From the NCBI GenBank assembly GCA_900546115.1, contig URBQ01000005.1:1-64000 (forward strand): a stretch of 64,000 nucleotides of DNA. Reading direction: 5' to 3'. The notes under the pieces were generated by a model, which was not told where the DNA came from, ran no database searches, and saw only the letters and a program-made list of their open reading frames with translations. The position numbers and the translations under genes are program-made. Positions 57,515 through 64,000 of the stretch are shown one piece after another (the first letter of the stretch is position 1; every line of letters begins with the position of its first letter). The stretch is from an uncultured Collinsella sp. (GTDB lineage Bacteria > Actinomycetota > Coriobacteriia > Coriobacteriales > Coriobacteriaceae).

Positions 57515-58375
57515 ATGATGTCTAAAGCTCACGCGCTATTAAAGCTTCAAAACACTGAATTGGATATCCTTCAGGTTGTCGCCGCATTCTGCTCTAAGCA
57601 CGGCATCAGGTGGTGGCTTGACGGTGGAACATGTTTAGGAGCAATGCGTCATAGGGGGTTTATCCCTTGGGATGATGATATAGATATCGGAATGATGCGT
57701 TCAGATTATGACCGCTTTTGCTCTTTAGCCGAGGGTGGGTTACCGGAAGGATATTCGCTCCATACATCGCGGAATACTACTGGCTATGCTGCGATGTTTG
57801 CTAAGGTGTATCGCGATGGAACTCGCTTCGAGAATCAAGAGGCTCGAGAGGCTTCCAGTTCGATGGGCATTTTTGTCGACATCTTTCCATATGACCAGCT
57901 CTATACAGATAAACGCCTTCGTGCAAAGCAAGTCCGAACTGCATCAATTGCACAGAAAAGAGCCTATTTATATCATTCTTCTTCCATTGTTGTCCCTCAT
58001 AAAGGGTTCCTTGGTCAACTCGAGCAAATTGGTTGTTCTGCTATGCACGTGGTGGAACAACTGGTTTCTCGAGGCGCATGCTCTTACCAGGATTTGTTCG
58101 ATTCCTGTATTGCCGACTCAAATACGGGTGAGGTCTCTGATTACTGTCTGACGTTAAGCTGGCCGAATATGGCGCCAGTGCCTATTTCAGAGATTTTCCC
58201 TCTGAGCAGTGCGGTTTTCGAAGGCAGTGAATTCCCTGTTCCTCGTGTGACGGATAAATATCTTACAACGATGTATGGCGATTGGAAAAAAATACCGTCA
58301 CCGGATAATCGACATACCCATCTTCCGCTCTTGCTCGACTTTGGAGATGGGGAAGTCTGGACGGCACAGAATTAA
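57515..58375 (+). CDS. licD: LicD-family phosphocholine transferase
   Basis: A 286-aa LicD protein, expected to transfer phosphocholine from CDP-choline to a glycan or lipid-linked repeat unit. The signature occurs near residues 28-56: WWLDGGTCLGAMRHRG then IPWDDDIDIGMMR. This is the nucleotidyltransferase-like DDDxD active site, followed by YDRFCSLAEG and FVDIFPYDQL. The ATG at 57515 follows the flippase stop by four bases, with AGAGATAGG nearby. Together with the LicC-LicA fusion and LicB-like permease about 7-9 kb upstream, it completes the four lic activities. Some LicD proteins use other phospho-alditols (ribitol, glycerol), so choline is inferred from context. Confidence 0.88.
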   Translation: MMSKAHALLKLQNTELDILQVVAAFCSKHGIRWWLDGGTCLGAMRHRGFIPWDDDIDIGMMRSDYDRFCSLAEGGLPEGYSLHTSRNTTGYAAMFAKVYRDGTRFENQEAREASSSMGIFVDIFPYDQLYTDKRLRAKQVRTASIAQKRAYLYHSSSIVVPHKGFLGQLEQIGCSAMHVVEQLVSRGACSYQDLFDSCIADSNTGEVSDYCLTLSWPNMAPVPISEIFPLSSAVFEGSEFPVPRVTDKYLTTMYGDWKKIPSPDNRHTHLPLLLDFGDGEVWTAQN

Positions 58376-58408
58376 GGATATGACATCTATATCAGATGAG
58401 GTTATGTG

Positions 58409-59554
58409 ATGAGCTCCTCTATTTGTATTTTCACTCACCATTATCACCCGCAACTTAGTGGAATTGGTAATTTTGTCGATGGTCTCGCTCACGTCTTGAC
58501 TGCACGCGGCGATAGGGTGGTTATCGTTACTAATGATTCGATGCGCGTGGGAGTCGGTCATTCAGTCGAAAACGGCCTGGAGGTAATTCGTCTTCCTTGC
58601 ATTCCGTTACTTGATGGAAGACTTCCTCTTCCCAAAAAAACCAGTGATTATTACCGACTCCTGCAAACCCTTGATGATTATGAGTGGAATGGTGTTCTGA
58701 TAAACACGAGACTTTTCCCTCTCTCGCTCGAAGGGCTGAAGTTTGCTGCGGATCATAGTGCTAAGGCTGTTGTTCTCGACCACGGCTCAGCGTATCTCTC
58801 TTTCAATCAGCCATTTCTTGATTATTTTGTTCGCCGATATGAAGATTGGATTACTGATCGCGTAAAGTCGTTTGAACCTGATTTCTATGGGATTTCTTCT
58901 AAAAGTGTTGAATGGCTTCAGCACTTTAATATCACTGCAAAAGGCGTAATTTCAAACTCAATCAATGCCTCGTTCTATAGGAGTATTTCTTCGGGGAGAG
59001 ATTTCCGATCTGAATTAGGTATCCCTCAGTCATCTTTGGTTGTAGCTTTTGTCGGGCGGCTTATTCCTGAAAAGGGAATTTATTCAATTATTGAGGCGGC
59101 TCGCACAAAAGATATTACCAAGCGTGATATTTGTTTTGTTCTTGCAGGGGATGGTCCGCTGGCTAATGAGGTCAAGGAAGCTTGTTCGTCTAACTTGTTT
59201 TGGCTTGGGAGATGTAACACAGAGGATATTTCCTCCTTACTTCAGCAAGCAGATGTGCTTTGTCTTCCAACTCGTTCCGAAGGCTTTTCAACGGTACTTC
59301 TTGAAGCTTCAGCCTGCGGAACGCCTGCAGTGGTAACAGACGTGGGCGGGGCACGCGAGCTTATCTTAGATGATAGCTACGGCACAATAATTCGGTCCAT
59401 GGCATCTGATGAGGTGGTTTCGGCATTATGCAGGCTTTTTGATGATCGAAAGCTGCTTTCTCTTCAGTCTCGAAACTCTAGGGCGCTTGTTGAAAATCGA
59501 TATAACTGGGATGCCACTGCTATGGATGTCGAGAAGGCGTTTTGTATTTGCTAA
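58409..59554 (+). CDS. Family 4 glycosyltransferase
   Basis: A 381-aa GT-B enzyme. The N-terminal domain opens ICIFTHHYHPQLSGIGNFV with the Gly-rich acceptor loop. The C-terminal domain has VVAFVGRLIPEKGIYSIIEA and the donor-binding TRSEGFSTVLLEASACGTPAV (E-x7-E). The start is ATG 58409, with GATGAGG eight bases upstream; GTG 58406 is possible. It follows licD closely and is probably the last gene of this operon. Donor sugar is not predictable. Confidence 0.88.
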   Translation: MSSSICIFTHHYHPQLSGIGNFVDGLAHVLTARGDRVVIVTNDSMRVGVGHSVENGLEVIRLPCIPLLDGRLPLPKKTSDYYRLLQTLDDYEWNGVLINTRLFPLSLEGLKFAADHSAKAVVLDHGSAYLSFNQPFLDYFVRRYEDWITDRVKSFEPDFYGISSKSVEWLQHFNITAKGVISNSINASFYRSISSGRDFRSELGIPQSSLVVAFVGRLIPEKGIYSIIEAARTKDITKRDICFVLAGDGPLANEVKEACSSNLFWLGRCNTEDISSLLQQADVLCLPTRSEGFSTVLLEASACGTPAVVTDVGGARELILDDSYGTIIRSMASDEVVSALCRLFDDRKLLSLQSRNSRALVENRYNWDATAMDVEKAFCIC

Positions 59555-60160
59555 GTGATACTTGGCTGGCTTTTGTTCGGATGAAGTTGATAATCAAGGG
59601 CTTTTGTTCGGCTTTTGCGTGAAGTTGGATATAAGTGCCGATTTTGGTATTGTCGATTCCTCCTATTTCATGAATATTTGCTCGCTTGAGCACCGCTGAA
59701 TATCAAGAAGCACGCCGCTGTTATTGCGCCTGGCTTTGGGGCCGACATGGGTCTCGGCGCCTATTTATTGCTAGCGTCCGGCGTCGCGTCGCTGCTGCAT
59801 GTTGGCCTCGCCTGTATCAACCCAGACCGCGTTTCCTTAAGCTAGTGCCAAAGATTAAGGCTATCGTTGGGATGGGGGGGGATAGTTGGAGCAGTTTTGT
59901 CCGATTAGAATGGCGTCGAAGTCTTATGCACCGCGCAATTGGGCGAGAGCCGCAGCGGATTTGTATCTCGCGATGGCAGATGGGGGCTCCAGGTGAACGT
60001 CAGCTGTATGCCAGCCGTGCAAACTAAATACCCAAGCTTGAGATGTAACTTCGCGATGGTTAGTCCGGATGCTGTAAACTTTATTCATTACTAGACAGTG
60101 CGTTGGACTGTAAGGGCCGCATTTTCTTCGAGCGTCGCTAAGGGCCAACTATTATTTGGA
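59555..60160. other. Decayed intergenic region with gene remnants
   Basis: About 600 bp without an intact gene. It has an imperfect direct repeat just after the GT4 gene (GGCTTTTGTTCGG... TGAAGTTG near 59566 and 59609). It has a 48-codon frame near 59700-59850 reading HAAVIAPGFGADMGLGAYLL and ending after a hydrophobic stretch, and a 28-codon frame reading MASKSYAPRNWARAAADLYL near 59910-59990. These look like pieces of disrupted genes, possibly membrane or mobile DNA, but I cannot name them. Confidence 0.4.
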
Positions 60161-60907
60161 ATGGATGAAACTCGATTGTCATTTGCTTTAACAAAAGATT
60201 CAAAAGGATATCCGCGTGTTCTGGTAATTATTCCCGCTTATAACGAGCAGGAATGCATTCTCAATACCGTTGCTTCTATTAAGGCTGCTGGATATGACTA
60301 TGTCGTAATTAACGACGGCTCACAGGATGGGACACTTAGGCTTTGTCGAGAGCATGATGTCAACATATTGGATCTCCCACAGAACCTTGGTATCGGTGGG
60401 GCGGTCCAGGCGGGGCATAAGTATGCTCAGAGATTTGGCTATGATATTGACATTCAGGTTGACGGCGATGGCCAACATGATCCTTCTTATATACCTGAGC
60501 TTGTTAAGCTGATTGAGGGTGGGGCGAGTCTGGCGATAGGCTCTCGATTCTTGGTCGAGACCGACGGTTTCCAATCAACCTTTATGCGTCGTGTTGGAAT
60601 CAGGTGGCTCTCTTTTTTGCTTAAGTTGCTTACAGGTAAGGCGGTCACCGATCCCACTTCTGGCTTTAGAGCCTGCAATAAAGACGCCATCGACTTATTC
60701 TGCAAGAGCTATCCTGATGATTATCCGGAGCCGGAATCGATAGCTTTGGCTATGAAGCTTGGTCTCCCCGTTATGGAGGCACCTGTAAAGATGAATGAGC
60801 GCCAGGGCGGGCGTTCATCCATTGGGGTTCTCTCTTCCGTCTACTACATGATTAAAGTTACGCTTGCTATTGTCCTTGTGTGTTGGATCCATAGGGGAGA
60901 CCAATAA
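60161..60907 (+). CDS. Polyprenyl-phosphate-type family 2 glycosyltransferase
   Basis: A 248-aa GT-A enzyme of the DPM1/ArnC-like group: VLVIIPAYNEQECILNTV, YVVINDGSQDGTL, NLGIGGAVQAGHKYA, the metal motif QVDGDGQHDPSYIPEL, and DPTSGFRACNKDAIDLF. It probably moves a sugar onto polyprenyl phosphate or a membrane acceptor. The ATG at 60161 lacks a clear ribosome site; an earlier in-frame start at 60098 is possible but adds an unconserved leader. It overlaps the next gene by one base, a DUF2304 membrane protein that often accompanies this enzyme type. Confidence 0.88.
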   Translation: MDETRLSFALTKDSKGYPRVLVIIPAYNEQECILNTVASIKAAGYDYVVINDGSQDGTLRLCREHDVNILDLPQNLGIGGAVQAGHKYAQRFGYDIDIQVDGDGQHDPSYIPELVKLIEGGASLAIGSRFLVETDGFQSTFMRRVGIRWLSFLLKLLTGKAVTDPTSGFRACNKDAIDLFCKSYPDDYPEPESIALAMKLGLPVMEAPVKMNERQGGRSSIGVLSSVYYMIKVTLAIVLVCWIHRGDQ

Positions 60908-61263
60908 TGAATTTTTTTCTAAGGATTGGGGCAGCCATCTTTTTTGGTGGGTTCCTCGTTTATGTTCTTCGACTCGTATCCAAAGGAAAGATGCTTCTTA
61001 AGTATTCTTTGCTTTGGATTTTAATGTGCATGGCGGCCTTGCTTTGTGATTTATTCCCTCAGCTTATTTTTTATTGCTCCACGGCTATTGGGTTTGTTAA
61101 CCCGGCCAATTTCCTCTTCCTGGGTGCAATTGTGCTGTTGCTTGCAATCTCTCTATCCCTTAGCGTTGCGGTGAGCCGTCATGTTTTGGCAATCAAAAGC
61201 CTTACACAAAGGATTGCCTTGCTCGAAAAAGAGCTTGAGAATCGGTTGGATTATTATGACTGA
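60907..61263 (+). CDS. DUF2304 small membrane protein
   Basis: A 118-aa protein with three hydrophobic segments (about residues 3-20, 31-55, 65-85), followed by an amphipathic/coiled-coil tail (SLTQRIALLEKELENRL). It matches the DUF2304 pattern found next to polyprenyl-phosphate GT2 genes. Its role as a partner or membrane anchor of that enzyme is suggested by context only. Its ATG overlaps the stop of the glycosyltransferase (TAATG), indicating coupled translation. Confidence 0.8.
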   Translation: MNFFLRIGAAIFFGGFLVYVLRLVSKGKMLLKYSLLWILMCMAALLCDLFPQLIFYCSTAIGFVNPANFLFLGAIVLLLAISLSLSVAVSRHVLAIKSLTQRIALLEKELENRLDYYD

Positions 61264-61799
61264 GCTTGATACAATTATTTGATTCAGTTTACTTTTAGTT
61301 CTTCAATGTTGCTAGTTGAGGAAAGTGGAAATCTGCCTTATACAAACGTTGCTTATACCCTTTGCTGAGGTCTGGATCGGTACCAAATCCGATGATTCTC
61401 ATCGCGGGTTGCCATTTGCTTGTCAATGGAGGCGATATCCCTGCTCCGGCTGCAATGTTGTTTCAGCTGTTATGTCGTGGTCGAATAGTTTTGTATTAAT
61501 AATGTAGAACAGATAATAGAATCAGCCGGAGGACTCCATTACAAAAGAGCGTAATTCCATTATCGAGCCATTTGGGTTAATTTCGATGTGGTGTGTAGTT
61601 ACGCATCATTTTGTAATGCATAATGCAGATGATGTATCGGTTTTTGCTAGCCCTTTAACCCGTTAAATTTATTAGGACGATATCACTGGCCTGATGGCTG
61701 AACTACTACCACACTACCGCTACGCCCCAGTGGGGCTGGGTTTTAAATACGCCTTTGGAATGATATTGCTTTGGCTATCTTGCGGAAAACAATCTCGAA
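61264..61799. other. AT-rich intergenic region before the transposase remnant
   Basis: About 540 bp with only short open frames lacking ribosome sites or family resemblance. It probably includes decayed sequence left by insertion events. No regulatory element was recognised. Confidence 0.4.
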
Positions 61800-62302
61800 G
61801 AAGAGTGGGCTCCTTGACGTAGGTCGCGTCGAGCCAGACGTAGGGCACCGGCGAGCCCTCGAGCGGCCTTCCGTACAGATCCTCGATGCCTGGTCCAGGC
61901 TCGAGGCGATGGCGCTCACCTGGTCCTTCGAGAGCCTGGAGACGCCTATCTTCTCGGCTACCCTCTGCACCTTGCGGGTGCTCGTGCCGGTGGCGTACAT
62001 CTCGGCGACGGCGGCAACGAGGGCGCGGTCCACGCGCCGGTGGCGCTCGATCACGTCGTCCGGGAAGAAGCTGCCGGAGCGGAGCTTCGGGATGCGCAGC
62101 GTCAGCGTGCCGGCGCAGGTGCGAGCGACCTCTCGCGGTAGCCGTTTCGGCTGTTCGCCCCGCCACCGCTCAGCTGGTCGGCCTCGGCGTCCATCGCGGC
62201 GTTCACGACCTGTTTGGCGAGTCTGGGGAGCAGCTCCCGCATGTCGATGGCGCCGTCGCTGAAACGGGGCATGGCGAGTATGTCCGGCGCCGGGTCTGAC
62301 AA
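61800..62302 (-). pseudogene. IS256-family (mutator-type) transposase, truncated and frameshifted
   Basis: Remains of a transposase in three frames on the minus strand. Frame one (62302 to about 62110) gives VVNAAMDAEADQLSGGG and SRNGYRERS. Frame two (to about 61895) gives DVIERHRRVDRALVAAVAEM, the STRKVQRVAEKIGVSRLSK region and DQVSAIASSLD. Frame three (to about 61805) gives YVWLDATYVKE, which includes the first DDE Asp. At least two frameshifts separate them, and everything after the first catalytic Asp is missing. No active copy is in the window. Confidence 0.85.
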
Positions 62303-62540
62303 GATTTACATAGCGATCTTCGTCTTTTCCCGGAACCTGTTGTTGTGGTGATTTCTGGTTCCGGGACGAAGGCCGTTTTTCGTTAAACGGGCACTAAGGG
62401 GTCACCCTTGCACCAACATTTTCGGCGCGATCCATGAGATTGAATTCCGCCATTCTTTTTGGATGCCAATGTGCTTGCTAGTATACTGATACCAGTATTT
62501 TTAATTGCGTTCTATTAGTTTCTCGATTATAAGGATTTTT
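62303..62540. other. Region upstream of the DUF2142 gene, with a bulged hairpin
   Basis: CTTCGT (62329-) and CCCGGAACC pair with GGTTCCGGG and ACGAAG (ending near 62372), forming a two-part stem interrupted by a CTTTT bulge and capped by a 19-base loop. It could be the edge of the degraded insertion sequence or an attenuator-like structure. No gene is seen. Confidence 0.4.
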
Positions 62541-64000
62541 ATGACAAGTTCCATAAGATGTAAGCCTTTATTTGTTTTGTTTGCCGTTTTTTTCGCATTC
62601 TATTCAGTCTATTGGTATCTAAATAATCCGAGATTACTTGTACTGCTTACAATTACCATCTCGTTGATTCTAATTCTTGGCCTTTGCGCTGCATATGCTA
62701 AGGTGTACCATCGTCTTAAAAGTGAATGGGTATTCTTGGCGCTGCTTATAGCATTTCTAATTATTTTTATCTTTATCTTTCCTCCGTTTACGGTTCCGGA
62801 TGAAGGCCATCATTTTTTTTCAACTTATTGGATGGTCGATAGTCTTCCATTCAATGCGCATGTGACAAATGATGGTGGTTTTCTAGTACGGGATATCGAT
62901 CTTTCCCTTTATAAGGGTCGCCAGAGTAACGCCATTGACTCCTCTTCATTTGATTCGATTATTCAGAATTATGCTCTGTTTGAGAATGGGAAGTGGACTC
63001 CATTCAATGAGTTCTCATTTAGCGTCAGTAGTGAGAACGTTTCTGCGAAAATAGGATCTATCGTTGGGCTGCAAATCGGTCTGTTTTTCGGACTTGGTGC
63101 CTATCCTGTGTTCTATATGGGGCGCATTGGTTCGGCTCTGGTTTTTTGCTTTTGTGCGTTCCAGGCATACAGGATTGCACCTAAGGGCAAATCGGTTATT
63201 GTTTTTGTTTCGCTTCTGCCTATGACGCTTCACTTGGCTGCTTCATACTCTTATGATTCAGGAATTATTGCGTACTCGCTTTTAGTATTCGCTTGTCTAA
63301 TGCGCGGTTTTTTTGGAGAGCAGAAATCAATAGGTTGTAAAGAAATCGTCATTTATTTAATTATTTCGGCGTTTTTGGCTCCGTGTAAGGTTGTTTATTC
63401 TGGGATGATATTACTTGGTTTGCTTGTGCCCCTTTCGCAGTTCCAAGATGTGAAAGTCGGACGTATCGGTAAGTGCATACTGATCTTTGCTGTTATAGCC
63501 TCCGTTCTAGTGCTGCGCATAGCATCAATGAGTACATTGGTGTCTCAGTCTTCAGATGCCTCTCGTGGCCAAGAGATCGGGCGGTTTTATACGCTCAGTG
63601 ACATCATCATGCATCCAAAGAATAGCTTCGAGGTCTTTTTTAGGACATTAGATTCCCTAGGAGATTTCTATTGGGGATCCACCTTAGGTTATTCGCTTGG
63701 ATGGCTCCAGAAAAACTTGCAGTTTCCAGCCTTTTTTATGATTCCTTATTTGTTGTTTGGGTTTATTTGTTGTTTGGATTCCGAAGATGAGCCCTCTTTT
63801 CTCAGCCCCATTTGTTCCATTCTGTTTATTATCGCTTTTGCTTTGGCTGCCCTTGGTTCCATTGTATCTATGTGGTTGGGCTGGACGTTCAATTACGAGA
63901 ATGTAATACAGGGTGTTCAAGGACGATATTTTCTTCCTGTTCTACCAGCTTTGTTGTTTGGGTCGAGAACGCGCTTGTTTAAATTCAACTCATCTTCGCT
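62541..64000 (+). CDS. DUF2142 family membrane protein (partial, runs off window)
   Basis: The frame from ATG 62541 (AAGGAT eleven bases upstream) stays open to the window end, so at least 486 codons are present and the C-terminus is missing. The N-terminus begins MTSSIRCKPLFVLFAVFFAF. Many hydrophobic segments alternate with the conserved periplasmic-side motif PPFTVPDEGHHFFSTYWMVD, the hallmark of DUF2142 proteins. These resemble GT-C-type glycosyltransferases or polymerases in surface polysaccharide clusters. Its place after several GT genes agrees with a role in glycan assembly. The low GC content matches the 55-61 kb cluster. Confidence 0.85.
   Translation, partial: MTSSIRCKPLFVLFAVFFAFYSVYWYLNNPRLLVLLTITISLILILGLCAAYAKVYHRLKSEWVFLALLIAFLIIFIFIFPPFTVPDEGHHFFSTYWMVDSLPFNAHVTNDGGFLVRDIDLSLYKGRQSNAIDSSSFDSIIQNYALFENGKWTPFNEFSFSVSSENVSAKIGSIVGLQIGLFFGLGAYPVFYMGRIGSALVFCFCAFQAYRIAPKGKSVIVFVSLLPMTLHLAASYSYDSGIIAYSLLVFACLMRGFFGEQKSIGCKEIVIYLIISAFLAPCKVVYSGMILLGLLVPLSQFQDVKVGRIGKCILIFAVIASVLVLRIASMSTLVSQSSDASRGQEIGRFYTLSDIIMHPKNSFEVFFRTLDSLGDFYWGSTLGYSLGWLQKNLQFPAFFMIPYLLFGFICCLDSEDEPSFLSPICSILFIIAFALAALGSIVSMWLGWTFNYENVIQGVQGRYFLPVLPALLFGSRTRLFKFNSSS

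Noticed and set aside
59686..60027. 113-codon frame after the GT4 gene as a real gene
   Set aside because: Composition and the presence of better, interrupted frames in other phases indicate decayed sequence; no ribosome site.
61720..62166. 148-codon minus-strand frame as an intact protein
   Set aside because: Only its last part matches transposase; the matching upstream parts lie in the two other frames, so it is a piece of a frameshifted pseudogene.

Overview
The window looks like chromosomal DNA of a Coriobacteriia member, most likely Collinsella or a close relative. This is an inference from several things: GC-rich housekeeping genes, a Rho factor with a very long Ala/Lys/Arg-rich N-terminal extension, a CarD-type regulator, a sufCBDSU operon under an Rrf2-type regulator, a GGGtGRT/NifU-like gene pair, and a VgrG-related secreted protein with a sortase-like tail. 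No rRNA or species-diagnostic gene is present, so the genus is not proven.

Layout. 0.2-12 kb: peptidase-like hydrolase, proA, HD-domain protein, CarD-like regulator, argS, a repeat-rich intergenic stretch, rho, a membrane protein of unknown function and a VanZ-like protein. 12-21 kb: ROK sugar kinase, aminotransferase, tRNA-His and tRNA-Lys, a DinD-like gene beside the tRNAs, a flavoprotein oxidoreductase, the GGGtGRT/NifU-like pair and a RAYT-type transposase. 21-27 kb: the Fe-S assembly operon sufCBDSU and its divergent regulator, separated by two dyads. 27-31 kb: a wall-anchored secreted protein and an AAA-ATPase-like/PD-(D/E)XK-like protein. 31-40.4 kb: glycosyltransferases and an acyltransferase for a surface polysaccharide.

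40.7-55.2 kb: six secreted proteins built from aromatic, Gly-rich choline-binding-type repeats. They carry different other domains: zinc-ribbon-like tail, NlpC/P60-like, GH25 lysozyme, C39-like peptidase, NlpC/P60 and L,D-transpeptidase. Between them lie a LicC-LicA fusion (HTH + phosphocholine cytidylyltransferase + choline kinase) and a LicB-like permease. 55.2-64 kb: a more AT-rich polysaccharide cluster with a GT2, a Wzx-type flippase, a LicD-family phosphocholine transferase, a GT4, a GT2/DUF2304 pair, a wrecked IS256-family transposase and a DUF2142 membrane protein that runs off the end.

How it fits together. The LicA, LicB, LicC and LicD activities are all encoded within about 10.4 kb. 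The simplest reading is that the cell imports choline, activates it to CDP-choline and decorates a surface glycan made by the neighbouring glycosyltransferases. The repeat proteins would then dock on that phosphocholine. This resembles the pneumococcal choline-binding system, but in an actinobacterial lineage. A perfect dyad in the lic/repeat-protein divergent promoter supplies the -35 element on both strands, which suggests coordinated control. The functional link is inference; the domain calls rest on motifs read directly.
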